A stretch of 64,000 nt of DNA from Larus michahellis (GCF_964199755.1 NC_133897.1:117499579-117563578), one strand, 5' to 3'; counted from the first letter of the stretch, positions 1 to 30,900 are shown. Program-made: numbers and translations. The notes: a model not told the origin generated them from the letters alone.

Positions 1-636
1 AAGAGATGCGACCCATATTCAACTGTTTAAATGAAACTGCTAGGAGTTAGGCCAGGAAAAGAGCAGCAAACTTTAAAAAAATTGGCCAAAACACTAGAGT
101 TTTAGCTTATTTATTTTTTTGTCTTTGTTAAAGAAAGGCAAGTCAGTTTTAGAGTACGTAGACAGGGTAGGAGATGAAATCATTTACCAAGTTTTTCGAG
201 TACAGTCTTTTAGCTCACTAGTATGTATATTCTGAATTGTATCAGTCAGACATGTAATACTCCCTTGTACAACCCTTTCCAGTGGTGAGCAGAAAATAGC
301 TACCTCTACTCCACCGAACAGTGACCTGCCAGCAAGTAATAATGTTTGAAGAGAATCATTTTGTGTCATTCACAGAAAACCTTTAGGCATAATACCAGTA
401 AGCAGAAACACTACATTTTAATACATTTTGAAATAAAAATCTAAGCAACACCTTTGTCTACAGCATTTAACATTTCTCATACCAAAGCAGATAGTGTATT
501 TTCATTAACATACACAAAGTTTGAATCCTAAATAAGAAAACAATACTTTTAAGGAAGTCAAGTCTTTTCTAGTCCTTACTGGTATCCCAATTTCACATGT
601 ATGACTTATTTAATCAAAACATCCTTTAAGACTTAC
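1..636 (-). other. USP14: Part of USP14 intron 13
   Basis: AT-rich sequence after the exon 13 donor. No segment resembling the next USP14 exon, and no repeat, was recognised. Confidence 0.7.
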
Positions 637-17962
<17,326 letters not shown>

Positions 17963-18072
17963 GGCGGAGCGGGGGGGCGGCGGCACACCGTGTCCCGAGA
18001 GGGCGCGGTGGCGGCGGGGAGGAGTGGAAAGACGGCGGGGAAGCGGCGCTAGCGGGGAGGGAGCGGGCGGGC

Positions 18073-18100
18073 GATGGCGGCGGCGGCGGCGGCGGCGGCA
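18073..18100. repeat. (GGC)n trinucleotide run upstream of USP14 start
   Basis: Seven to eight GGC units, read as GCC on the USP14 sense strand, about 110 bases upstream of the start codon. It is probably in the 5'UTR or core promoter and potentially length-polymorphic. Confidence 0.8.
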
Positions 18101-18560
18101 GCAGCGATGGTGGCGCGTCCCTCCCTCCCTCGGGGTCTCATTCAAACCGGCCCCTCAGGATGACGCTGCAAGCGGGGCCCGCTCGCCGGAAGCGGGGCAG
18201 GCTGCGCGCGCAGCGCCGGAAGGGCGGGGCGGCGGCCGCCGTCGGTGCACGGGAGGGGGGCGCTCGCGCGGCGCGGCTGTTAACGGCCGGTCGGCAGAGT
18301 AACGGCCGGCTCTGAGGTAGGGCAGGGCGCCCGGCTGCAGGAGGGAGGCGCTGCCTCTCGGACCGGAGAAGAGGGACGGCTGCGGCCGTGGGGTGCCCAC
18401 GGACAACGGTAGTTTGTCGGAGCTTGGAAAGAGCCTGGTCCCCCCCGCGGGCGGAAACCGCCGTAGGTGCAAGGGGCAGGGAATAGCAGTGTGGGGGGCG
18501 GCGTGGTGGAGGGCTGAGGTGGGCTTGTGGGCGGTGTGGTGTGCCACGGGGCTGTGGCTG

Positions 18561-21500
18561 CACAAAGATGAGGGGGGAAAGGAAAAAGAAAAGGCTTTTG
18601 TAGATGAAATACGTTTGGGTTATAGGAAAACGTAGGGTAAGAGATAAAATTGTCAACAGAACTTTCTTAAGGGGAGAGGGGATGACTAATCTACCAGCAG
18701 TTACACTTTTTAAGACTCTGTGATAGGTAACAGATAAGGAGTGCTGAAAAATGGCTGTAATAGCGATGTCCAAGAGCCTTCAGGACAATAAAAGCAGTTT
18801 TAAAGATACCAACAGCAGTAGGCATGGAGACATGAGTCACAACTGCTTCTGCAGAAGCTCTTATTATTAGGTTGTGATTAAAGAAACTAAAGCAGTGCTT
18901 AAATATATAAAAAGGAAGAGAATGCCAGAAAGAAACATCCCTTCCTCAGACCCCTCCTAGCTACCACCTGTAGAAACCCAACACTCCTACCTTTACCAGC
19001 CCCCTGCCAGCTGCAGCTGTAAGAGCTCCTGCCACTGTTTCGTCGTCTGCTTTTGCACTTCTGTCCCTGCTTTTGCTGTAGAAGTGATACCCAAACAAGT
19101 AGGATATTTCCTTGATAAATGTGCTGCTCACCAAATGTGATATTTAATTCCAAACAGTCAAAGAAGGATATAAAAAATAGCCATAAAATAATCCAGGGCT
19201 TGAAAGTAAGGAAGGCTGACATATTTCAGTCTTTTCAGTTTGATTTTATTGTCCAGTATAGGCCCCTAGAATGAAAAGGAAGTTTTGGGGAACAAGGATT
19301 ACATTTCACAGAAACACTACAATGGGTAGTATGCTGAAATTAAGCTGGATCTTGAATTGAGATGCAGTTTCCAATTACTAAGACGATGTAAGCCATGTTA
19401 AGTTCACCAGCGAGGGTGATGAATCTTCTGTTACTTTGACTTGCTTAAAGGAGTTTTCTGGAAAAGCTTTAATTCTAGGGTGAGGTCCTGCAGACCAGCT
19501 ATTCAAGTGAGCGCAGATCCCGGCTGTCCGCCCATGAGTCTTAAGTGCAGGGTATTTTCTGTCTAGCCATTTGTTCTTAATATCGACAGTGACCTGTATT
19601 GAAGCCATTTATCTATGGCTCCTAAATGAAAATTGAACGCTCTGCAATCTGAAGCTGCACTGAATACATTCTCCCCTTTAGAGTAATCCTTTGAAGATAG
19701 GGTCTAGGGTTATCACAGACTGTTCACTTCCAGGGTTTGGCAAAGGCAGTAGAGGGTGCTGTGCCGAAAGAGAAGAATCAGGGTTTGTGTCTGCAGAAAA
19801 ATTCTTCCGGACCTCCAGATGAAGAACCACAACCTTGCTCTTCTTTCCTCTGCGTATGCATAGGCCTCTCTCTGCCGTAACAGCTTTGGGCCTTTTTCCT
19901 TTAGGAGAGGATCAATAGACAGATGCTGGTTTCCTTGAATCTTACACACGCTGATATGAGGAGTACAGAGACAAAGAGTGTAACCTGATGTGTAAATATG
20001 AAGTACAGATCACCCTGACTACACTAAAATTGTGAAAGATTGGTTGAACATTATTAAATGCGTCTTTTTTTCTTAGTGCAGGCAAGTCCTGAGGGAACCC
20101 TGGGCTGGGTTGCAGGGACATAGGGACAGCAGAACTGCCTGCCCCAGCTGTGTCTCTGTGGCCTTTTGCTGGGCCACCTGAGCAGGGCTGCTTCCCATCC
20201 TGAGCTGGCCAGGTGCAAGCCAGCTTGGATCCAAAAGCTGTGGCTATGTCGTTAGCACAATACTGCGTGCAGGCCAACAGGCCCAGCAGGATTTATTAAT
20301 GGCTCAGAGCAAGTCCAGATCTGTTTACAAAAGGCTTTTACTCTATGAAATCTCCTGTGGCTCTGTTCTGAGGAGCACAAGTTGTAGGTGTACCCTCAGA
20401 CGGTACAAGCAGGTGCTGCAACACAATGAAAGGCGTGGGGAAGTGAGGCAAGCCCCTTTGCAAGGCATGCTTTAGGCACCTGTGTGATGCCTTCAATAGA
20501 ACAAAGGTAGCAGTCTTCTCAGGAATTAAAATACTGCATTTACGTTTCTTTAAAGGGGAAGATTAATTATACAATATATTGACAGGTGCATTTATTAACG
20601 TACATTTTATTTTCTACAGGGAACATAATTTTCTTTGGAACCTTCCTATGTATTTTCAGGCTTTAAATGTTTTAATGAGTGTGTATTCACAGCACAGGTA
20701 GGATATAATCACATTATTAACTCCTGTCTTCCAGATAACTGGCATGCATATTGAACTCAAAGTAATCCTAGTTTTAAGTGCTTTAGGACTGGTTTTTCCA
20801 GTGTCCTGATACATTACAATGCTTTACATGTTTAAAAAAAAGTTCTTTTTCATGATAAAGGTAAGCATTCCACTTTCCTGCACTGCAAACTTCGACTGTC
20901 TCCAAATGAGCACCCAGAAAATGAGGAACAGAAACAAGATCCTTGAAGAAAACTCTGGCGTGTAGGACTTCCCCTGGCACCGTGCAGGGCTGAGCAAGGC
21001 CCAAAGGGAGATCACCGACGCTGTCCTAAGCAGTGGCAGCTCCTAGAGATGATTTAGGGGCCCAGGGCATGGCATGGCCCAGGCACTCCCAGCCTGGAAG
21101 TCACTGCTACGTTTCATCCCTGTCTCACAGCAATGACAAAATGGAGTGTTGATAAGGTGCGACTCCTAATAAGGTGAAAATGTAATGGCAGGGTAAATAA
21201 AAACCTAGCAATCCAGGAGATATTTAAACTAACATACACACTATCCCCCATTTCAGTGATACTTGTTCCATTTCAGCCATTTTCAAACTTTGTACACTCT
21301 GTGTGACTATGAACGTATACCTTGGGGGGAAAAGAACAAAACTCTATTTGCTTCTTTCATGTTGGTAACTAGTACATAAAAAAATTCCCAGTGGAGTTTC
21401 ACCAGCTCAGAGGGAAGCTGAGCACCTGCTGCCCCCACTTTCACAGGAACTGCAGTATGGCTGACTTGCTGCTGGCTACAGTCAGTGGATGCTGCTAAAT

Positions 21501-23260
21501 CCGCCTGTGGGAGAGGCAGAATCCTGTTCTTATTACCCAGGCTGTTTTGCTACAGTTAGCTACTCTTACCATTTTTTTTTCCTGTTTCCATTCGGCCATA
21601 ATAGGGAGGCTTGAAGAGGAAATGGAAAAGAGAAGATTTTGGCATTCTAACAATGTTAATTAACTTTCAACCTAATACAGTAATAAAAAATGGAAAAAAG
21701 TGGAGGCAAATCAATAAAAACTGATCACATAAGAGCGCAGACATCCCGATTTCTCAAACTGTCTAAAACTACAGCTTCACTGACCTGAATGAAGCCAGGT
21801 TGATTTATGCTAGCTTTTCCTAGTTTACGTATTCACATCTCTCGATGACTCTCTGGCACTGTATCAGATGAGTGTAGGCAAAATATTCCTGTAAAAGTAA
21901 TCATTAGTGACAAGGGTAAAAGCTAAGCAAAATAAAAAGGCAAGAGCCAGAAAAAGTGGAGCTGTAGCAAACATAGCAGTACGCTGATGTTTTTTTCTGG
22001 ACAATAAAACTGATGCTTGTTAAAGATTCGATAACAATTATTTTTTCCCCTGAAATATCTGTTTGCATGGTTGAGATCATAGGTATTACTTTTCCTAACA
22101 GCAGAAACCTTTGGCTGAATGTTATGCAAAGTACAGCTATTCCTGTAGATAAGCACCTTGCTTACAGTAAACAAGTGCCAACATCAGTATACCAGAAGAC
22201 ACAAACTGTAATTTGCATGTCTAGACTTTATTATTACAGCATTTTAGTTGCAACTGATCCCAGACATATAACTCAACGTAATTTTACACTTCATTATGCC
22301 TGCTGCTCTTTTCCCAAGCAGAATCAGCATTTAAAAAGAATTGCAGAATTTCAGCATTGCTAAAACGCCATGGAAATGATAGTGTGTGCCAATCTGTAGA
22401 GCAAACCTGTTTTTTCCACAATCCTTCCCTCTTCCCACTAGTCATTATCTATTCATAACAGATTTTATGCTATTTTTCAGATTCATAAAATACAGAACTA
22501 CAAGATATGACTTTTTGTATTAAGAAATTATCCAAGCAAGAGCTTTTGAGCCTGTAGACATAGTCAGTTACACGTAAAGGAAAGCAGAAAAGCAACCCAA
22601 AACCTAATCTAGGTCTGGAGAATGACCTGACCATAGGCCTTTTCTATTACTCTAAATTTCCTATAATAATGTACATATTTAAGTAAGATATATTTAATGA
22701 TATTACTGTATTATTTCCCCTTGGCGTGTGCGATAGGAGATTAAAGCAAGTCATAATTATCCCTTGTATTGCTTTGCAAGCTAACAGTCAACGTGACTGG
22801 CGATCTGGAAGGTAGTCTGTAGTGTGCTCCAGCCACAGCTTTGAAAACTGCTGACATTTCTGATACAGCAAGCTCAACATAGAGGAACGTTCTGAAATTA
22901 CCACATCACCTACTTCTATTTATCCATACTTCCCAGCTCTGTGACCTTCTAAGGACATAAAATCGTTCACATGTAATTTGTCCTTACTTACTCCATTGTC
23001 CTGCAGGTCTTGGAGGATTACCCAGGGAGATTTATGGACACCTGACTTCATGGTGTGCACACGCTGTTCCAAAATAAACCAAACCCCAAAACCACCACCA
23101 ATAAAAACCACCCCAGTGTTTTTTGTCTTTTGAACAGGATTCCCTCCCCCCAAATAAGTGGGGCTCCAAACCTGCATCGTGAAAGATGAAGCCATCACAA
23201 GTCAAGCTCAGGGTGGTGACTGAAAAATACATATGAATTAGGCTACTACAGCAGGCCATG
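18561..23260. other. Intergenic DNA between USP14 promoter and ROCK1 3' end
   Basis: About 4.7 kb with only short chance frames. No exon chain, RNA gene or recognisable mobile element was seen. A locally GC-richer stretch lies near 20060-20290. Enhancers or a non-coding transcript cannot be excluded. Confidence 0.55.
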
Positions 23261-23464
23261 AGAATAAGGGAATGAAAAATATTTATTTAATATTGTATTT
23301 ACTTATTCATGTAGAATAGTAAAAAAAAAAATGTTTCAGAGTCCCCTAGGCCTTACATTGCAAATGCACCTTTTACTAGAAACTGTTGCATGTCTGAATG
23401 CTTAGAAAGATCTATAAGCTGCCATGCCATCAGGAGAAAACACCATGCCAGTCATTTTCAAAAG

Positions 23465-24974
23465 GGTCTTTCCATAAATTACTTTATTTCTCATTAAATG
23501 AGCACAGAGTCATTACCATATTAATAACAGATATGTTTATTATTACATATCCATCAGTGCGGCTTTCAATACCACTTGAAACATGCAAATCGTCCTAAGG
23601 ACGAATCAGTTTTCCAGTGCTTCTTATTTAATACACAACTGCAAAGCCATTATAAATTACTGAGGAGGTATTTGGTTAAGAAATAAAATAAAATAAAACC
23701 ATACTGCCCATACCATGAATGTATTCCTGCTACAAAGCAAGAGTCTGACAGCATTTACTGAAATTCCTGAATTACCCCGAGCTTTTGTGTTATATGCTTT
23801 TTTTTTTTTGCATTGCCTACACATCTCTTGGCTTATAAAACAGAATCAGTCTTTCTTTGTAAGAGGAATTCTCATTCAAAGATTGTACTTAATTTAGAAA
23901 ATGCATCTAGCATCTACAATACTTCAACCAATTAAAATTCAGTAAAAACCACTGATATGCAAGTTTTTTAGAGGTTTCCTTTGTTTAGTTTTAGATTTCT
24001 ACATTTATTGACATGGCAATAATACAATTATCTCAAATTAAGGCACTAAAAGGACAACGTAAAACCCAGTAAAAGTGTTCTAAGAATAATTTACATTTCA
24101 AACAGTGCATATATTTCTTAAATGTTTGTTAACTTAATGTATGTTATCACTTAAAATTGTAAGGCAATACACTATACAGTTACAGAAATGATGTACCCCA
24201 AAATATGCTTCCAAACTTGGTGGTTCTTTTTACTGTTAGTTTCTAATGCCTCTATAGTAAAATAATTCAGTATGGCTTGGCAAAAATGCATAGATTAAAG
24301 GCAATTACTTGTTTTCCCCCCTTTACAAACCTGCTGAATCAGTATTTTGTAAAGCATAATGCAAAATATTTAACACTTTGATCCATTCCATAGTGGGTGG
24401 TTAGCATTAAGGCTGTTAAGAACTCTGCAGTGAAGGCACTGAAGTTCAAGTGATAAGGCTTCATTTTTAAGCTAGTTCTGCAGTCTTCAAGAGCACAACT
24501 TTGAGTCTTGAAAGCAATTGCAGTCCTTCTCATTGAGAAACCTTCCTCCTCTCTCTGTTCCATATGCTCATCTTGACATAAATATCCCCTTCACAGGGTA
24601 AACAGTCCTTTTCTTTCACTGATACGAAGAAAGTTGGCTGCATTTCATCGTGATTGACAGGCTTTTTTTAAAAATCCAAAAAGGCAGCACCTTTTTTTTT
24701 TTATACACCTAGCTAAGCTTTATTTGCTTTAACTTGCATTACATAGTAATAATTAATCTAATCTACCTTTAGGCAAACCCGCAATTAAACACCCTCAGCG
24801 TGCTTTTGTGCCAAAGCAAGGAGGAGACAGTAATAGCAATCTTAACCCTGAAGCCTGTGATAGTTATGTTGAAAGGAACAACAGCCCGTCTGCACTGCTC
24901 TGTGTGGTTAAAAAAAGCCCTGTTTCTCAGACCGCATCCCATGAGATTCCATTTAGCGCTGTACGTGTGGTTAG
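23465..24974 (-). CDS. ROCK1: ROCK1 terminal exon 33: last base of Ser codon, stop, 3'UTR
   Basis: Acceptor TTTGTTCCAG at 24984-24975 is followed by C, TAA (24973-24971) and the 3'UTR. Joined to AG from exon 32 it gives AGC, restoring the conserved C-terminal Ser. The sense strand after the stop matches the recalled human ROCK1 3'UTR in several blocks: about 24730-24830 (CAGGCTTCAGGGTTAAGATT, GGTAGATTAGATTAATTATT), 24000-24130 and 23490-23690. Only the first four bases concern the protein. The 3' end is set by the AATAAA at 23488-23483 and is approximate. Confidence 0.92.
23483..23488 (-). terminator. ROCK1 polyadenylation signal AATAAA
   Basis: GAGAAATAAAGTAATTTATGG on the sense strand matches the equivalent site in the human 3'UTR as recalled. 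Another AATAAA lies at 23541-23536. A further one at about 23287-23282 could extend the transcript by some 200 bases. Confidence 0.7.
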
Positions 24975-27900
24975 CTGGAACAAAGAAGAAAACAGACAAT
25001 TAATAACAAATAGAAAAATTAGCTTCATAACACTAGTGCCCATTTGCCAAGCACTTCAGTGAAGAAAATATTTTACGTTAACAAAATATTTTTTCCATTG
25101 ACATGGTACAATATTGAGATCATACCTAAACAATCTTCCACAAACTGTTCTTAATTTCTAACAACATTACATGAACACACAGATCAGACAGATGATAATA
25201 TTACTGCAGCTTTACAAGTAAACGAGTAAGAGTAAACAATCATGGGTGTATTCATGGCAAATGCAAGGTGACCCTTTCACTTGCGGGACAAGAAAAGGCT
25301 CTCTGTAGGCCTAAGAGCACGCACATGCAGTTGCCAGAGCTCATCTGATGCGCAGGAGGCTTGTTTTGTTTGGTTTTGAACATGCATTAATTTGATCAGG
25401 TGCCCAAGTCCAAATATATTAAAACAAAACACTGTCAACTGTGCTGATACAATGTGTATAAATTAGCACACTATAAACTATGAAGTGCAATTTCAGATCT
25501 AGAAGCAGTACTGCAAATGCTAGCAAGTTCATCATGAAGTTCTGATTCATATTTACTAGTGATAAATTATTAAAATGAGGAAAAGAACTTAAGATGAACT
25601 TATATGTGAAGCTCCTTTTAATGGGTCTGATACACCTCTCCATGAAGTCAATGAAGTGCTGCCAATCAACCGCAAAGAAAGGTGGATTTAAGACTAAAAT
25701 GCCTTAAAGCATGTGCTAACATCTGTATCCATTTGAGAAAATAGTTAATGCCTGCTTACATGGTAGGACTCCATCACCGAGATCAAGTTCTGCTATACTG
25801 TCTGACAAGAGAACAATTTTCAGATACTTAGTAAAAGCTATACACATATATCCCATAAAAATCATCACTGCTTCTCTTACTCCCACATCTAGGTAGACAG
25901 GTCAGGATGAGAACTGCAGGGTGCAGTGTCTTGAGTTCAGAGAGGCTGATCTATCAACTCGCTGCCTCCTGAAAGGAAAAGAGCTCGCTGTTCCTCCACT
26001 TCTTCACCTTCCTGACCCCAGGGGAGCACTCTCCTACTTACCTGTCCTCAGCTTTGGCAATCACCGCCCTTCTCAGTGGGCTGATTCCCCTCACTAGGCT
26101 CAGCAAAATAAGTCTACATTTTTTTGACAGTGAGGAAACTGAATTGTGGATCTTCATGGAAGGGTCCCAATTGGATCATTTCAAGCACTTACCCAGGATC
26201 CAATGACAGAAGAGCAGGGAAAAAAAGACAGAGAGAAAATCCTCCCCCTTAAGTAGCAATAGGCTGTCACATTAGCTCAGCTACTATGCAATGACCAGCT
26301 AAGTGTTCAATACATAAGATCGTTGTAAATTTATTTAATAATCTGAATTTAAACATCTTGTACATCAGAAGCGAATTTTTCCTAAAATAAATCCAATGCC
26401 TCATTTTTCTAAACATACAGGATGGAATATGTAGTTATATCAGGGCACAGGTTGGCCATCACACTATATGACAGCAGTGATTGCCCAGTTCATAGACACA
26501 ATTAACATCACATTTGTCTAAGAAAGTCACAAAAACATCCACAGTAGAACAGCTGGAAAGAGAAGTTCCTATCTGACCTTTTTCTGACGCTTATTTGCTC
26601 AGTGTAACTCTGAATCTTTTCATTGTTTGCTTGCATTGCTCTGCAGGTGCCACTCAAGCCCCACTACATTCCAGTCAAGCCAGTGGCATCTGTCTGATGA
26701 GGATGTAGCGCGCCACAAAAGCCACCCAAGCAGCTCCTCGTGCATCAGCAAGGTGCGGGGGCTCCCCACCTGCCTCCTGCACACACCTCCGTGCAGCACG
26801 ACGGGCTGACATCACACACATACCCAGCACTCTTGCTGGTCAAGTACTGTGCCCCTCTAAATTGCTTATGCTCAATATGCTTCTTCCACCATACCCAGTG
26901 CCTACAATACGCAGCGTTAAAATGGAGTTTGCTGTAAATTAATTATAGGTTCTAAGAAGCTATGTCAATATGAAACATCATTAAGAAGCAAGATTTCTAA
27001 GGTCAAATATCAATTATGTCATCAAACTCACTGACGGATTTGGGCTCAGTCTAGAAAAGTAATATAAACGTTTGATTCACATCACACTCTGTTAGGAAAA
27101 TTCAAGAAGTTAAAGATACCATGTGGGTATTAACTTCTTAATTGACAGAAAAGCTTAAGAGCTTTATTTCTTCCCAAGAAGCTGGAAGATCCCATTGGGT
27201 CATGGAGAAAAGTGTGAACAGAGGTTGTACACTAGAGCAGATGGAGAAAATGTCAGGCTGCAGTATTCTGAAAAGCTGATTCCACCTGATACTTTTAAGT
27301 GCAAGCCAACCATCTTCACCCTTCCTCCTTCCATTTTTGAGACAGATCTGGTGCTTTCTGGACTCTTCTATGAACCATTGCAACTCCTAACCCAACAGAA
27401 AACCACATGCTTTTCTTTTGTGGGGTTAGGGTTGCGGGTTTTTTGTTGTTCTGCTTTAGGTTTTTTGGCTTTTCTTTAGTGAAAACATTGCTGGAAAATA
27501 GATCAGTTTACTGTGGTAATCTGTGAAGCATGAGCTGACACAAGATAAAAGCGCAGGAACGTGCAGCTCTCCTCCTTCTGGTGCTGGTGAGATATTAGGC
27601 TCACTGTATCTCTAGGATCTTAAGAAAGAGCTTTAAAGATGGTGTTTCTTGTTTTTTAAACAAAGTTCCCATTCACTACTTGCTTATTTCTATGATTCTC
27701 TAACACTCTCATGTGACAAATGCCAATAAGATTAATAACAGAAATTGATCTCCCCAAACAGACCCATTCCTTTAAGAGCTACTGTAAAGATTCAAATATG
27801 TTCCAAATCTGTTCATTCTGTAAGAGATTAGCTACAAACTTGTTCTTGCTAAAGGCAACCCTAAACCGGCATTTCTACTAACACAGAGTGAAAAAGAATC

Positions 27901-30900
27901 AATGAACTGATTTAAGAAAATGGATCTGCTCCCATAAAAGCGCATGGATGAAAACTTCTATGCTTTTCCAATTAGCTCTAAAACGTCTGGAAAAAAAGTT
28001 AAGATCTTGAAATGAAAAACCTGAGAGATCGCATAGTCATGCTGAAAAAAAGAAATCTATTGAAAAGCTAACCGCTATGAGATATCTGAATACCAGAGCT
28101 GTTCTGCCTATAGCAGGTTTTTAATCTCCCCCCCCCTTTTTTTTTTAATTCTGTGTGTGCACATGCAAATTCCCCCTTCACACTCTAGCATGAGATTTAC
28201 AGTTACTGCAGTGCAGCTCATCTGAAGAGCAGAAAACAGACCTTAAAAAAAATCTGGTTATTACAGCTTCCAGAGGACCTCACAAGGACAAATGGAAAGG
28301 AAAGCATACTCAGAACACAATTCAAACAGTCTTTTGGAAAAGCAAGCCTACAACTCTGAATATCTAAACATGAAATAAAGGAGTATGCCCTATCTTTACA
28401 AAGTGAACTCCTCATAGGGTAAGGTTTGGCAGGGAGGAAGGAAGAACCTGTATACTCAATAACAGAGGATAATTTCTAAAACGTCCAATCAGGACTATGA
28501 TCTTCCAAGTGTTGCTTTAGATTATTCCAATTAATACAGCGTAAAGATGGATGTAAATGGTGTATTAAAATAATTCTTTCCAAACCCATTGGCTCATTGG
28601 GTTGTTTTGGGGGCAGTTGGTTATTTTGGTTTTGTGGTTTGTTTTTTTTTTACTGTCCAAGAATGCTACCTCATTCAAAAGATTCTCAGTTACTTTGACA
28701 CCTTTTTCTGTAAGCAATGAATGTTGACTAGCATTATTTCAGTGTCACATTTTAAAAACTCTTTTAAAACTGTATTAATGAATTTTACATTTTCAGTTCT
28801 GTTGTTTTTTTCCAGAATTTATGGTAGGATGGACATTCAGTATCAAAATCATTCCACCTAATTCTTTTAATTAGCAGATAATGTGCTTTTTCTTTCAGTC
28901 TTAGGTAGTCCAAGACTCACCGAAAAATTTTACTACTCTGTAAAAGTGTTCTTTAACCAGTTCTAAGTACTTCTATTATAGTTATCTGCCTATTTAAAAG
29001 GTCTGCCTTTAGTAACTAGTTTCTAGAATCCTGATTATTGTTCAAATAAATGTATCACGATATATAAAAGCACTTCATATTTTTCTGAACCACAGAACAG
29101 TACTTCTTCAATAGTCCTGTTGTAAATGAAGATGATGTTAAACAACAGCTATTAATTATGCACATTTTAAAATCGGCAGGTGTAATTTATATCAAAAAGT
29201 CTTAAAAGATCTGGCTAAAGCCTATGGAGGGGTCTAACATTGTTCAGTAGATCTTGGAAAATTGAGGACTGAAGGAAAAATAAGTTTGGAAATGCTGCGA
29301 AGCTTTATAAAAGCTTTTGGATCTTGGATGATCACTTCTGCTTTAGCGTTAATTATGGGGACAAGAAAATTAGCACCCTTTTATCTTCCAGATTTTTTCC
29401 CTACTCTTCTCTGCAGGAAGATGTTTCATGATATGCCCAGTGTCTCTTTACATGCAAAAGTTTGCTTTTATTGCATTTTATGCAAGGAATGTTTGCAGGA
29501 CATTTATTTCGGTACCACTGCCAATTTAGGTAGACTCTCCCTACTCAGACGCTACTTTCCACTTCATACTGTAAACCCAATTAGTTATTTTGGGGGGAAA
29601 GGAACGCATATACTGTAAGAGGAAGCTAATGCAGGTTAAAAATCAGCTTACAGTAACCTAGCATTAAAAAAGCATATTTTACATCTGGCCCTGGTTAATG
29701 CAGGGGTCACAAACAGCTTACAAAAACAACTGCTGGGATAGGAGAAGACAGGGAATATCAAGCAGGGAGAAAGAATGGAATTAATACTTAATCTGCCTCA
29801 CACCAAAAGAAGTGGCATAACAACAGACTGAGCATCTGTAAGTTTCTCATTACACGCCCCATGTGCAGAAGACTTCTAGCTTATGCAAGCTCGATGAGTC
29901 AATCCATGACTGACTATGCAGATCATCCTTGCAGGTAAATGCCATTCCTGCTGTATCTACTGAGTCTTGCCTTTAAACAGGAAAAAATGCAACCAGCTCC
30001 CTCACATGCATTGGCAGGCCAGGCACTGCCATCTCTACGCTGCCTTGCCAAATCCAAAGAACTGATCTATTTACCACAATAGCAGGAGAATTCTGTTTGT
30101 TCCTTCCTTCAGGATTTGAGAAAAGATTGAGATCAGCAGTTCAACAGTCATAAATGTGGAATTATTTCACATTAAGTAAGATTTATAAACAGACTTTTTT
30201 TTTAGTTAAAAAGTTCCACAGCTTTTGTAGTTTCTCACCTAGTTTTTCCAGAAGTATTTTTAACAACTTTTCGGAATGACTGATTTGCTGACGATCTTGT
30301 AGACATAGTTCTAGGAGAAGCACGAACAAAAGTAGATGGTGGTGTTTTCGGGATCTTCTTTACTAAATGAGTCACCCACTTCTTCTGTTCATCTTGACAG
30401 GATGCCAATAATAACATATCTCTTGCTGAAGTTACATCGTAACTCACTATAAGTAAAAGGAGGAAGATGATTCAGTGAAAGCTAGGACTTGTTATCAAAA
30501 CCAGAACTGACATCCCAGGTGTGCCACTGGAAAGAAGGACAATGGCACCTATATATTGGAATTGTTTACATATTTTTGGAAGAGTAGAACACCTTTAAAC
30601 TAAAGTGCTTTTACTTGCCTTTGATAGTTTAGCAGGTTCAGCTACATATGCAGAGAACACAGAATGCAAAAAAAACACAAGGATACCTTTGCACGGTGCA
30701 ATTAATTCCTCTTTTTTATCCAGGTGGTCTCTATGGCACTTCACATGGCATCTTCGACATTCTAGGGCAGCAGGGGGTTTAAAGACATGCCAAAGAGGTT
30801 TGGCACAGGCCTCGCAGTTGGCTGGAAAGTGGTATAACGTTGGAATAAATTCATGGCCTTTGTGATTTAGAAAATTTGTCTTCTCTGCCGGCTGTACTGG

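Noticed and set aside
24769..24999. 76-codon minus-strand frame
   Set aside because: It overlaps the intron 32 acceptor and the ROCK1 3'UTR. Conservation there is of UTR sequence, not protein.
27421..27440. Telomere-like GGGGTTAGGGTTGCGGG
   Set aside because: Only one to two TTAGGG-like units, too short to be a meaningful interstitial telomere repeat.
29262..29618. 118-codon plus-strand frame in ROCK1 intron 32
   Set aside because: No recognisable domain, no neighbouring splice pattern or promoter, and antisense in an intron. Consistent with chance.
30235..30237. TGA as the ROCK1 stop codon
   Set aside because: It lies in intron 32, inside the GTGAGA donor context. Splicing to 24974 gives the conserved Ser then TAA, followed by the conserved 3'UTR.
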